64,000 bases of DNA from an uncultured Clostridia bacterium (GCA_934632155.1 CAKTXZ010000013.1:5575-69574); one strand, 5' to 3'; shown: positions 32,755 to 40,860, counted from the first letter of the stretch. A program made the numbers and translations. Notes: generated by a model from the letters alone, not told the origin.

Positions 32755-33120
32755 CGACAGAGAATCCCTGTGATAAATATGGGAAAGGTTTTCGTTCAGC
32801 TCCGCGATAATGGACAGGCTCTCCGCCGCGTCGCGCATCTCCAGCGCAATTTGCAGCCGTGAAAGCGCGATGGTCACGTCGTCCACGTCCGCATGATTCA
32901 CCCACATGGACAACACGTCGCCCGTCTCGCGCCATGCCGCCGCAAGGCGCAGCGCCTTCTCCTGCGCCGACGGCCACGCCTCCAGGCGCGCGTCGCGCTC
33001 CACCTGCGCCGTGAGCGCCTTGTAATCGTCGCTGACGCGCTTGCTGTAGAGCGTGCAGTAAACGCCGGCGCCTATGAGCAGCGCCAGCGCCACGGCCACC
33101 GTAACGGTCAGGTATCGCAT
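32737..33120 (-). CDS. DUF4363 family protein
   Basis: A 127-residue protein with one N-terminal membrane helix (about 4-26) and an extracellular helical part (DYKALTAQVERDARLEAW, a coiled-coil-like pattern). DUF4363 genes usually stand directly after DUF421 (YetF-type) genes in Clostridia, as here: the stop codon of DUF421 is 3 bases from this start and GGAGG lies inside the upstream gene. The role of the pair is unknown. Confidence 0.78.
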   Translation of the reverse strand: MRYLTVTVAVALALLIGAGVYCTLYSKRVSDDYKALTAQVERDARLEAWPSAQEKALRLAAAWRETGDVLSMWVNHADVDDVTIALSRLQIALEMRDAAESLSIIAELNENLSHIYHRDSLSLKNVF

Positions 33121-33122
33121 GC

Positions 33123-33842
33123 CTACGCCTCCTTGGCCGCGCGCGTGTCAATCAAATGCGCCCGCGCGTTTTTCGCCTTTCCCTGCACGAAAAGCTTCCC
33201 CCCGGCGTCCAGGCTGGCAATGAGCACATCGCGCGTTTTGCCAAGCCCCAGCGGCGTCAGGCGCTTTTGCAGCCAAGCCTCGTTCAGGCCGAGCGCCTGC
33301 AAATGCTCGCGCTGCACCGCGCCGTCCACCACCAGCGTCATGGGAATTTCCTCATCCTCGACCGTCAGCCCCAGATCCTCCGGCGTGGCGGGGCGCTTGC
33401 CCGCGTGCGGCACCACGCTCAGCTTGCCGCTGGTTTCCAGCACGGCGGTGGCCACGTCCGCCACGTTCAGATAGCCCTGTCCGCGCAGCTCCTCCATCAG
33501 GTCGGACACGGTATAGCATATGCGGCGCATTTCGCCGTACTGAATCACGCCCTTACGGATCACCACGCTCGGCCCGCCGGAGAGGAAACGGTGAACGGCC
33601 GGAAAACGCACGGAAAGCAGCGTTGCCAGCCCGTAAAAAAACACCAGCGCCCCAATGGGCACGATGCCGTACGCCAGCGGCGTATCCACCGTTTCCATGG
33701 GCGCGGCGGCCAGCTCCGCAATCATCAGCGCCAGCACCAGCTCATAGGGCTGCAACTGCCCCACCTGCCGCTTGCCCATCAGCCGCATCGCCAGCACGGA
33801 TACGGCGTAGAGAATCGCCGTGCGCGCAAAAACTGTCAGCAT
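33123..33842 (-). CDS. DUF421 (YetF/YcaP-type) membrane protein
   Basis: A 239-residue protein with three membrane helices in the first 85 residues (MRLMGKRQVGQLQPYELV is the family signature) and a soluble C-terminal domain of about 140 residues with two alpha/beta units. The family includes YetF of Bacillus, linked to spore or membrane functions; biochemistry is not established. The ATG at 33842 is chosen because GGGGGAGGTGAG precedes it; the longer frame to 33917 lacks a site. First gene of a DUF421-DUF4363 operon, divergent from the GH25 gene. Confidence 0.85.
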   Translation of the reverse strand: MLTVFARTAILYAVSVLAMRLMGKRQVGQLQPYELVLALMIAELAAAPMETVDTPLAYGIVPIGALVFFYGLATLLSVRFPAVHRFLSGGPSVVIRKGVIQYGEMRRICYTVSDLMEELRGQGYLNVADVATAVLETSGKLSVVPHAGKRPATPEDLGLTVEDEEIPMTLVVDGAVQREHLQALGLNEAWLQKRLTPLGLGKTRDVLIASLDAGGKLFVQGKAKNARAHLIDTRAAKEA

Positions 33843-33938
33843 CCGTCTCACCTCCCCCACAGCATGCGCATTTCGACGTTTTATCATGCGGCATTTTCGC
33901 ATAGGATGAAGCGACATGACTCAAAAGGGGGAAAGCGC

Positions 33939-35324
33939 ATGAAAAAGCGCTGGCTTTCGCTGCTGCTGTGCTGGCTTGTTCCTCTCTTCGCCGGGGCGGC
34001 CGACACCTTTCCGCCCTCCTCCACGCCCGTGATCGCCGGAATGGACGTGAGCGCATGGCAGGGAGCAATCGACTGGCAGTCCGTCGCACGCTCGGGCGAG
34101 GCGCGCGTCGCGTATATCCGCGCCACCGAGGGCGCGCGGTATGTGGACGCGTACTTCGCCCGAAACTACGCGCAGGCCAAGCGCAGCGGGCTGGACGTCG
34201 GGTTTTATCATTTCCTCACGGCGCAAACGCCGCAGGAGGCCGTCGCGCAGGCGCGCTTTTTCGTCGATACCCTCCAAAGCGCAAACGCCGTGGCCGACTG
34301 CCGCCCGGCGATGGATCTGGAGGGCGACGAGCGCATGAGCGACGCGACATGGAACGCCGTCGCCCGCGCGTTTCTGAGCGAGGTGGAGCGCCTGACAGGC
34401 GAAACGCCCTGCATCTACTGCGACGCGTCCGGCGCGCGCGACCGCTACGACGAGAGCCTGACAAGCTATCCGTTATGGGTGGCCAATTACGGCGTAGCGC
34501 TGCCCGAGGCCAACGGCAAATGGCGCAGCTGGGCGGGCTTTCAGTACACCGACCGCGGAAGGATGCCGGGCGTCGCCGGGCAGGTCGATTTGGATCGGTT
34601 CACGCAGGAAATCTATCTGGCCGCGCCCGCGCCCGCGCCCGCGCCGCACCCGGAATCGGCCGCCGCGTATTACGCCGTGCAGCCGGGCGATACTGCGTCC
34701 GCCGTCGCGGCGCGCTACGGCGTTTCGGCGCAGGACGTTGCGGAATGGAACCTCATTCCGCGCGCCGGGCTGCTGCCCGGGCAGGTGCTGCGCATTCCCG
34801 CGGCGGCGACGGAGGCGCAGACGCAGGCAGGAAGCCTTTTCGTATCGCCCAACCGTACGCGTCCAATCTATACCGCGCTGCATTTTGACGTGCCGCTCGC
34901 CGATTTAACGGCGCTGAACGTGTTCCCGGAGGAAAACAGGGTGCTGCGCGGGCAGGTGCTGTGCATCCCGGTGCGCACGGCCTTCGCCCTGCCCGATACG
35001 CTGCTGGACAACGTCTATATCGCCCAGCGCCGCGAAGGCCTGCGCCGGGCGGCGGACGCGTTCGGCGTGCCCGCCGCCGATTTGGCCGCCTTCAACGGCC
35101 TGCAGCCGGACGCGCTGCTCTGGCCGGGACAGATCATTCACCTCACGCGCTTTGGCGTGCCGACGGAAAGCCGCCGCTTCTACGGCGCGTATGTCGTGCA
35201 AAAGGGCGATACGCTCACCCGCATCGCGCGCCGCTTTGACACGTCCGTCGACGCGTTGACGGCGCTCAACGACCTGCCGGACAAAAACCGGCTGGTGATC
35301 GGGCAGGTGCTGCTTTTGCCGTAA
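33939..35324 (+). CDS. secreted GH25 lysozyme with four LysM-like repeats
   Basis: A 461-residue exported muramidase. Signal peptide 1-20; GH25 domain about 30-228 with GMDVSAWQG (Asp36), MDLEGD (Asp126, Glu128), WVANYG and GQVDLDRF. An Ala-Pro linker leads to four LysM-type units: about 243-285 and 414-459 are good (YAVQPGDT, YVVQKGDTL), while 300-343 and 355-398 have lost the GDT turn. It should cleave the MurNAc-GlcNAc bond in peptidoglycan and hold to the wall through LysM. AAGGGGGAAAG precedes ATG 33939. Promoter not found. Confidence 0.9.
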   Translation: MKKRWLSLLLCWLVPLFAGAADTFPPSSTPVIAGMDVSAWQGAIDWQSVARSGEARVAYIRATEGARYVDAYFARNYAQAKRSGLDVGFYHFLTAQTPQEAVAQARFFVDTLQSANAVADCRPAMDLEGDERMSDATWNAVARAFLSEVERLTGETPCIYCDASGARDRYDESLTSYPLWVANYGVALPEANGKWRSWAGFQYTDRGRMPGVAGQVDLDRFTQEIYLAAPAPAPAPHPESAAAYYAVQPGDTASAVAARYGVSAQDVAEWNLIPRAGLLPGQVLRIPAAATEAQTQAGSLFVSPNRTRPIYTALHFDVPLADLTALNVFPEENRVLRGQVLCIPVRTAFALPDTLLDNVYIAQRREGLRRAADAFGVPAADLAAFNGLQPDALLWPGQIIHLTRFGVPTESRRFYGAYVVQKGDTLTRIARRFDTSVDALTALNDLPDKNRLVIGQVLLLP

Positions 35325-35429
35325 ACAGGCAAGGCCTGCGAGGAAGAGCGCGCCTCCGCCCCTCGCAGCCGTTCACAGGCGCCTCCGCCGCTTGGGCTTC
35401 GTTTTCAAAGGCGATGCGGCAAGCGGCGC

Positions 35430-35475
35430 AAAAATACGCCCCGCCCCATGAAGCGTCGGCCGATGGGGCGGGGCG
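35430..35475 (-). terminator. rho-independent terminator of mazF
   Basis: A perfect 13-bp stem, CGCCCCGCCCCAT (35437-35449) with ATGGGGCGGGGCG (35463-35475), followed on the minus strand by TATTTTTG. Confidence 0.88.
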
Positions 35476-35493
35476 CATGCGTGTGGATCCGGT

Positions 35494-35952
35494 TCATTCG
35501 CCGGCCGCTTCCGGAAAGGGCGTTTCACCCTCCTCTGCCTGCGACTCGGGCTCGGGCGCGGCCTCAGGATCGGTCTCAGGCACGGGCCGCAGCTTTTCCT
35601 CCGGCTCCGCCCGGCCGACAGCCAGCGCCAGCGCGCGCTCGACCAGCGCCATCTTATCGCCGCCGAGCGTGCCGAGAAACTGCCGCAAGCGGCTTTTTTC
35701 CAGCGTGCGCACCTGTTCGCACAGGATGATGGACGGCCGCCGAACGCCGCCCTGCGGCGGGGTGATGGGCACATGGGTGCGCAGCGGCGCCTTGCCCATA
35801 CGCGAGGTCAGCGGCAGGATAATGACGGTGGGGCTGAAGCGGTTGCCGAGGTCGTTCTGAATAATCAATACCGGGCGTACGCCGCCCTGCTCCGAGCCGA
35901 TGACGGGATCGAGATTCGCAAAATATATGTCGCCACGTTTCACGTGTTTCAC
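35494..35952 (-). CDS. mazF: MazF/PemK-type endoribonuclease toxin with acidic tail, no antitoxin gene adjacent
   Basis: A 152-residue protein whose first 117 residues are a standard MazF/EndoA fold: RGDIYFANLDPVIGSEQGG, then Arg26 and GVRPVLIIQND, Thr49 and Ser50 in LPLTS, and His60 in RTHVPI. These are the residues of the mRNA-cutting site. The last 35 residues are a Pro/Glu-rich acidic extension that typical EndoA (about 116 residues) lacks. No ribbon-helix-helix or AbrB-type antitoxin gene lies upstream; the next gene on that side is a LysR regulator about 100 bases away. A strong terminator ends the gene. It may be a housekeeping-type EndoA whose antitoxin lies elsewhere. Confidence 0.88.
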   Translation of the reverse strand: MKHVKRGDIYFANLDPVIGSEQGGVRPVLIIQNDLGNRFSPTVIILPLTSRMGKAPLRTHVPITPPQGGVRRPSIILCEQVRTLEKSRLRQFLGTLGGDKMALVERALALAVGRAEPEEKLRPVPETDPEAAPEPESQAEEGETPFPEAAGE

Positions 35953-36054
35953 ACTCCGTCGGCGACAGCCAACGGGCGGCCGTCGCCGCTGATGGCAGGA
36001 GGCTTCCCTCCCGTAATACCATCGTATGCAGCGCGGCGGGCGACGGTCGACATG

Positions 36055-36930
36055 TCAGGACTTTTCCATGCAAAGCGCCCGAAAATCCAGACACGCGGCG
36101 GTCAGATATTTCTGGCGATGCCAGGCAATATAATGCCGGCGCGCAAAGGAAGCGTCCGTAACCGGGCGGGTAACGATCAGCCCGGCGCGCAGCTCCTTGG
36201 CCACCATTTGCTCAGGCAGGATGGAAACGCCCAGCCCCTCCTCCACCGCGCGCAAAATGGCCTGCGTGCTCACGCTTTCCCACGCGGGGCGCAGCGTCAG
36301 CCCCTGCCCGTCGAACACGTGCTCCACCAGCGACCGCCCCACGCTGCCCACCTCGCGCATCAGAAGCGGCGCGGCGGCGATTTCCCGCAGGGTAAGCGTT
36401 TCCCGCGCGGCCAGCGGATGTGCGGGCGAAAACACCGGCAGCAGCGCGTCCTGTGAAAACGCCTGACAATCCAATTGCCCGTCCGCCACGCTGCCCTCCA
36501 GCAACGCCATGTCCAGCCCATTGGAAAGCAGCGCCTCCTCCAGCCGCGCACAGTTCGCAATGCGCACCTGCACCTCCAGCCCCGGATGCCGCGCCTGAAA
36601 GCGGCGAACCAATCCCGGCATCAGGCTGCCGCCCAGCGTCACGCTCGCGCCCAGCCGAATCACGCCGATCTCGTCGCCGTTGCGCACGCTCTGCTCCATC
36701 CGGTCAAAGCCGTCCACCAAATGCAGCGCGTATGCGTACATCCGCCGCCCGCTTTCCGTTTCGTAGAGCCGGTGGTTCAGCCGCTCGAACAGGCGCACGC
36801 CGTAATGCTTCTCCATTTCCTGAATGGCGCGGCTCACCGCAGGCTGGGACATATACAGCGTCTCCGCCGCGCGGGTAATGCTTCCCGCCTGATAAACCGC
36901 CAGAAATACGCGCAAATGCCGAATGGTCAT
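36055..36930 (-). CDS. LysR-type transcription regulator
   Basis: A 291-residue regulator with the N-terminal winged helix (residues 1-60: LRVFLAVYQAGSITRAA, YMSQPAVSRAIQEME) and a C-terminal periplasmic-binding-like effector domain. The length is normal. The ATG at 36930 follows GGAGGCGAG. It is divergent from the two chromate-type transporter genes, and its promoter overlaps theirs, so it probably controls them in response to the transported or a related anion. The effector is unknown. Confidence 0.88.
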   Translation of the reverse strand: MTIRHLRVFLAVYQAGSITRAAETLYMSQPAVSRAIQEMEKHYGVRLFERLNHRLYETESGRRMYAYALHLVDGFDRMEQSVRNGDEIGVIRLGASVTLGGSLMPGLVRRFQARHPGLEVQVRIANCARLEEALLSNGLDMALLEGSVADGQLDCQAFSQDALLPVFSPAHPLAARETLTLREIAAAPLLMREVGSVGRSLVEHVFDGQGLTLRPAWESVSTQAILRAVEEGLGVSILPEQMVAKELRAGLIVTRPVTDASFARRHYIAWHRQKYLTAACLDFRALCMEKS

Positions 36931-36953
36931 GTTCTCGCCTCCATGGCATAACA

Positions 36954-37013
36954 AAAATGCATGATATATATAAAATTATAGCATTTTACAAATGTCCTCG
37001 CAAGCAGTATATA
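36954..37013. promoter_or_regulatory. overlapping divergent promoters and inverted repeat (LysR / chromate transporter)
   Basis: Minus strand: TTGCGA (36998-37003), 17 bases, TATAAT (36975-36980) for the LysR gene. Plus strand: TTTACA (36985-36990), 17 bases, TATATA (37008-37013) for the transporter genes. An inverted repeat AAAATGC (36954-36960) / GCATTTT (36981-36987) abuts the plus -35 and is a candidate LysR site. Confidence 0.65.
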
Positions 37014-37046
37014 AAAGTGGATGAAAGCGCAGAGGGGGCGGCGGAA

Positions 37047-37619
37047 ATGAAAAAAAAGGGCCGAGGCAGGCTGTGCCTCGAGCTGTTCTGGGAAATGCTG
37101 ATGCTCAGCACCTTTACCACCGGCGGCGGGTTTGTCATCGTATCGCTGATGCGGCGCAAATTCGTCGAAGAAAAGCACTGGATGGACGAGCAGGAAATGC
37201 TGGATATCGCCGCCATCGCGCAATCCTGTCCCGGCGCAATCGCCGTGAACGCGGCGATTCTGGTGGGCTGGCGCATGGCGGGGCTGCCGGGCATGCTGAT
37301 TTGCGTGCTGGGCACGATTCTGCCGCCCATCGTGATCCTGACGGCGATTTCCGTGGTCTATAACGCCTTCGCGACCAATCGATACGTGGCGCTGTTCCTG
37401 CGCGGCATGCAAATCGGCGTTTCGGCGGTGATTTTCGACGTGGTGCTGCAGCTGGGCAAGAACGTGGTCAAAAGCAAATCCCTGCTGTGCATGGCGGTCA
37501 TGGCGCTGGCGTTCGTCGCGGCGTACTTGATGAAAATCAACGTGGTTTACCTGCTGCTGGCCGCGGCGGCGCTGGGCGTTGCACGCGCCCTGACGCCCGA
37601 AAAGAAGGAGGGAAAATAG
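37047..37619 (+). CDS. chromate transporter (ChrA) family protein, first half-size subunit
   Basis: A 190-residue membrane protein of the CHR family in its short form. The family signature is seen as STFTTGGGFVIVSLMRRKFVE and later QSCPGAIAVNAAILVG, with six or so membrane segments. It pairs with the next gene, one base after its stop. Short CHR pairs form heterodimers that export chromate in some species, but in gut Clostridia the natural anion is unknown. ATG 37047 follows GGGGGCGGCGG; the frame upstream overlaps the promoter. Confidence 0.88.
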   Translation: MKKKGRGRLCLELFWEMLMLSTFTTGGGFVIVSLMRRKFVEEKHWMDEQEMLDIAAIAQSCPGAIAVNAAILVGWRMAGLPGMLICVLGTILPPIVILTAISVVYNAFATNRYVALFLRGMQIGVSAVIFDVVLQLGKNVVKSKSLLCMAVMALAFVAAYLMKINVVYLLLAAAALGVARALTPEKKEGK

Positions 37620-37620
37620 C

Positions 37621-38160
37621 ATGCTGCTGCAGTTGTTTCTCAGCTTTCTTCAGGTGGGCATGTTCAGCATCGGCGGCGGCTACGCGGCCATGCCCTTCAT
37701 TCAGGCGCAGGCAGTCGTGCAGCACGAATGGCTGACCATGCAGGAATTCGGCGACCTGATTACGATTGCCGAAATGACGCCCGGCCCCATCACCGTCAAC
37801 AGCGCCACGTTCGTCGGCATGCGCATCGCCGGGCTGCCCGGCGCGCTGGCCGCTACGTTCGGGTGCGTGCTGCCCTCCTGCATCATTGTTTCCGTCATGG
37901 CGCTTGTATATCAGCGCTTTCAGAAGGGCCGCATGCTGCAAAGCATCCTCATGCTCATGCGCCCTGTAATCGTGGCGCTGATTGCCTCGGCGGGCGTATC
38001 CCTGTTCTGTCAGGCGGTTTTTCCGCAGCAGGGCTTCCAGCCCGTCGCGCTGGCGCTCTTCGCCGCGGCGTTCGTGCTGCTGCGCACCTGCAAAAAAATC
38101 AGCCCGATTCTCATCATGCTGCTCTGCGGCGCAGTGCAGCTGCTCATCGGGCTGATCTAG
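37621..38160 (+). CDS. chromate transporter (ChrA) family protein, second half-size subunit
   Basis: A 179-residue partner to the previous gene, with FLQVGMFSIGGGYAAMPFIQ and AEMTPGPITVNSATFVG, the family motifs in the opposite-topology half. It starts one base after the upstream stop, so translation is coupled. Together the two cover one full-length ChrA. A long GC-rich hairpin lies 70 bases downstream. Confidence 0.88.
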   Translation: MLLQLFLSFLQVGMFSIGGGYAAMPFIQAQAVVQHEWLTMQEFGDLITIAEMTPGPITVNSATFVGMRIAGLPGALAATFGCVLPSCIIVSVMALVYQRFQKGRMLQSILMLMRPVIVALIASAGVSLFCQAVFPQQGFQPVALALFAAAFVLLRTCKKISPILIMLLCGAVQLLIGLI

Positions 38161-38228
38161 CGCGGAATCGGGCGGTTGACGCGCTTCGGAAGCCTTCCCG
38201 CCCGCGCGGTGAAAAACGCATAAAGCAC

Positions 38229-38281
38229 CCGGCGCTTCGCCCTGCAGGCTATCCTGCCTTGCGGGCCGGAGCGCCGGCTTT
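38229..38281. terminator. long GC-rich hairpin between convergent genes
   Basis: CCGGCGCTTCG... (from 38229) pairs with ...CGGAGCGCCGG (to 38277) around a CTAT loop, about 20 bp with small bulges. It is followed by CTTTGG on the plus strand and overlaps the start of the end of the minus-strand gene, so it may serve both directions. Confidence 0.55.
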
Positions 38282-38284
38282 GGT

Positions 38285-38809
38285 TTACCGCTTCGGCTGA
38301 TTCTTCTCCTGAAGCAATTGCAGCGAGGGCTCCGCTTCATCCGCCCATGGGGCCGCTTCCCCGCGGCGCAGCGCTTCCCTTTCCCCGCGCAGAGCGCGCA
38401 GGCGGCGGGTACGGTCGCGCACGCGAACGCCCAGCAGCGCGCGGCTTTGATACCTGCCCAGCAGCGCGCGCGTGCCCATGGCGGCGGGTACGGCGGCTAT
38501 CGCCCCGCCTGCGGCGGCGGCCAATGCGCCCACGCCCATCGCTGCGCCGGTTTTGAGCATGCGCTGCACCGCGTCGCTTACGCCGGCTTGGCCCGTTTTA
38601 CGCCCCCGCAGCACGCGCAGCTGCTCCGTCACGGCAATCAGGGCGAAGGGCGCCGCAATGCTCAGGCCGTCCAGCACGCCGCCGTCCTCCAGCAGGCCCA
38701 GCTCCGTCGCCGCGTTATCGGCGTAGGAAAGCCCGGCGGTTACGCTGTCCACCAGCGTTTCCTGCCGCCGCCCGGCGTATTGCCTGATTAATTCCGCGTA
38801 TGTCGGCAT
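38285..38809 (-). CDS. uncharacterised glycine/alanine-rich 174-residue protein
   Basis: The N-terminus (YAELIRQYAGRRQETL) is helical and soluble; residues about 45-60 and 88-112 are hydrophobic, the second being very rich in Gly and Ala (GVGALAAAAGGAIAAVPAA), which suggests membrane contact or a helical hairpin. The C-terminus is basic then acidic. GAGGTGAACG precedes the ATG at 38809. I do not recognise a family. It is convergent with the chromate-type genes. Confidence 0.6.
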   Translation of the reverse strand: MPTYAELIRQYAGRRQETLVDSVTAGLSYADNAATELGLLEDGGVLDGLSIAAPFALIAVTEQLRVLRGRKTGQAGVSDAVQRMLKTGAAMGVGALAAAAGGAIAAVPAAMGTRALLGRYQSRALLGVRVRDRTRRLRALRGEREALRRGEAAPWADEAEPSLQLLQEKNQPKR

Positions 38810-38987
38810 GCGCGTTCACCTCGCCCGTTCAAAATGGGACGATCCCCGTCCGCTTGGATGTTTCGACGCGATGGGCGTTTTCTCCTGCGCAGCGGCGGAT
38901 AAAGGCCGCACGGTCGCGCTTTGCCACGCGTTCCGGCAACCAATTACGCCTAAGTACCATTATTATGGAATTTTTTTTACCAAATCG

Positions 38988-39016
38988 TTGACATTCAAAT
39001 AGTAATATGCTATACT
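38988..39016 (+). promoter_or_regulatory. sigma-A promoter with long leader before the 39213 gene
   Basis: TTGACA (38988-38993) and TATACT (39011-39016), spacer 17. The start near 39023 leaves an untranslated leader of about 190 bases before the gene at 39213, much longer than others in the window. Confidence 0.85.
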
Positions 39017-39212
39017 TAAATCGCAATAGAAGAGATGAAACGACCGCACCAATGCAAGGGAGGCGTTTCCCATGGGCTAAGTTCATACAACAAACGCGGT
39101 TCAAATGCGGCTGCGGAAAAGTCAGGCTCTATGCTTTGCTGTTGCTGGATCAATGGATAAGCCTGTTTGCAAACACAATCTTTAATCAATCGCGCGTCAG
39201 GGAGGTACGGCC

Positions 39213-39794
39213 ATGGACACGCACAACCAACGGCGGCTTTGCGCCGCGCTGCTGCTTGCCCTGCTGCTCCTTACACAGGCCGCGCTTTGCGCCGCGGAGA
39301 GCACGCCGACGCCCGCCTCCGTCCTCAAGGACGCGATCGAGCCGAGGCCCGCGGTTCTTCCGCCGGAGGATATCGAGCCGCTGCCTGCGGTTCTCGCCGG
39401 GCAGCTTGAGCCGCCCTGCGGCGCTATCGATTTTGCGCCCGCCTTCGCCTTTTCGCAAACGCTCCGCCTGACCATCGACAACGCCGCATGCGCGCGCGTG
39501 TACGTGCGGGCCTATCGCGGCACGGTGGTCGCGGCGGACGGCGACGGCTGGTACTGGCCGGCGCGGGGCGTTCTGCAGGAGGATGGAAGCCTCAGCAGAG
39601 ACAGCGCATGGAAAATGAAAAACGTGCGGCAGGGCGATCAGGTCGAGTTTCTGTATGCGCCCAGACCGTCGATGATCTGGGACGTAGTGTTCATTTTCTA
39701 TCTCGACGCGGAGCTGGCGGTGCTCGACACGCAATACCTGATGGTGGAGCAGAACGAAAGCGGCGAATACGCCATCGGCAGGCTCATCATGTAA
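39213..39794 (+). CDS. secreted protein of unknown function
   Basis: A 193-residue exported protein: signal peptide about 1-28 (ends CAAES), a Pro-rich linker (EPRPAVLPPEDIEPLPAVL), then a beta-rich domain of about 120 residues with YVRAYRGTVV, DGDGWYWPARGVL and a C-terminal LMVEQNESGEYAIG. No family recognised. AGGGAGGTACGGCC precedes ATG 39213. Its promoter lies about 220 bases upstream, with a long leader between, and the repeat cluster lies downstream. Confidence 0.7.
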   Translation: MDTHNQRRLCAALLLALLLLTQAALCAAESTPTPASVLKDAIEPRPAVLPPEDIEPLPAVLAGQLEPPCGAIDFAPAFAFSQTLRLTIDNAACARVYVRAYRGTVVAADGDGWYWPARGVLQEDGSLSRDSAWKMKNVRQGDQVEFLYAPRPSMIWDVVFIFYLDAELAVLDTQYLMVEQNESGEYAIGRLIM

Positions 39795-39982
39795 CGGCGC
39801 GAGCCGTCAAATCCATCAAGCGGCGCGCCCCATCCTATTCGCAGGCTTCCTGCGGCAGACTGCGGCCCCGCTTCGCTTCGGTTGAACAAAAAAAGGTCGA
39901 GCTGCGTTGCCCTGTGAAAGACCGCGCCGCCGGAAAGGAGGCCGGGATGCGGCGCGTTCCCGTTAAAAGCCATATACGCCGT

Positions 39983-40146
39983 CCTTCCTTTCGCGCGCAG
40001 GCGCGAGTCGAAGCATTTGCGCCCCACCGCTCCGCCACGCCCGCCAGCACCTTCCTTTCGCGCACAGGCGCGAGTCGAAGCAGCAGCGTTCCGATGCATT
40101 TCCCTTCGGAGAAACCTTCCTTTCGCGCACAGGCGCGAGTCGAAGC
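39983..40146. repeat. three regularly spaced 32-bp imperfect palindromes (CRISPR-like spacing, no cas genes)
   Basis: A 32-bp unit beginning CCTTCCTTTCGCGC and ending GGCGCGAGTCGAAGC occurs at 39983-40014, 40050-40081 and 40115-40146. Copies 2 and 3 are identical; copy 1 has G for A at one position. The intervals are 35 and 33 bases and unlike each other. Each unit can fold: a 6-bp TCGCGC/GCGCGA inner stem and a 4-bp CTTC/GAAG outer stem around an ACAG loop. Spacing and palindromy are like a short CRISPR, but no cas gene is in the window, and decayed copies continue downstream. An intergenic REP-like or minisatellite element is the main alternative. Confidence 0.85.
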
Positions 40147-40180
40147 GTTCCTTAACCAACACAGGCAAAGCGGCGGCGCT

Positions 40181-40410
40181 ACTTTATTCTGTACGCAGGC
40201 GCGGAACCCGATCATGGCTCGACGCCGCTCAGGGGATCGCCGTCGCACCCCTCTCCACGCACAGGCATATACCCCGGCATACATCGCAGGGACATATTGC
40301 CGAATTAACCCGTTTCCACGCGCGCTGGCGCGAGCCACGGCGAACGAGGCAACCGCATACAGTCAGCGAACGTCTGCCGTGCCCTCTTGCGCAAGCGCAA
40401 GTCTTGACGA
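40181..40410. repeat. decayed continuation of the 66-bp-period repeat cluster
   Basis: Hand alignment finds degenerate copies at about 40181, 40247, 40310 and 40379, keeping the 63-69-base rhythm. The copy at 40310 matches 21 of 32 positions, 15 of 16 across the central CGCGCGC-GGCGCGAG core; the one at 40181 keeps CAGGCGCG, the one at 40247 ACGCACAGGC, the one at 40379 TGCGCAA-GCGCAAGTC. More remote similarity runs on to about 40510. Confidence 0.5.
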
Positions 40411-40831
40411 ACGCGCACCGGCGACGATCAGGAGGCGCATGCATGCCGCCCAACACGCGCGGACACGAGCCGCAATCGTCTTTACAGGCACAAACGAAGC
40501 GCCGGCAGCAAACGACTCTGGCCGACCGGAAGCGCTATCCCTTCCCGGACGCGATATGAGGCGGCGTTCGCCGTCGCACCCCTTCCGCAGCCTTCGGTAA
40601 GCGACGCCGCCGCGCTCGCATCGCTTGACGCGCACCGCAAAGCGCTTACACTAAAAAACGGAGCAAAACGAACCGCGCTCCGCCTCACGCTTGCTGTGGG
40701 GCGGAGCTTTCCGTTCAAGGCGGCGATACGGCGCAGGCTATCCTGACCGCTGATCCTGCTGCGTCACGCTCACGCAGTCGTCAAGAACGTACGCCATGCT
40801 TTCGTCAACACGCTTTCAATTTCCCGAACCC

Positions 40832-40860
40832 AAAAACAAAAAACCCGCCATGAAGCGGGC
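40832..40860 (-). terminator. rho-independent terminator of rpsT
   Basis: CCCGC/GCGGG stem (40844-40859) with a CATGAA loop on the plus strand, followed on the minus strand by TTTTTTGTTTTTG. Confidence 0.88.

Noticed and set aside
39090..39120. A GGTTCAAAT-like string resembling a tRNA T-loop
   Set aside because: No acceptor stem, D-arm or anticodon arm can be drawn around it.
39983..40146. Calling the repeats a confirmed CRISPR array
   Set aside because: Only three good copies, no cas genes, no known repeat type and decaying copies beyond. It is listed as a repeat and raised as a finding instead.
39488..40600. Long plus-strand frame running through the repeat cluster
   Set aside because: It starts inside the 39213 gene in another frame, repeats translate in different frames in different copies, and both strands are open; no ribosome site.
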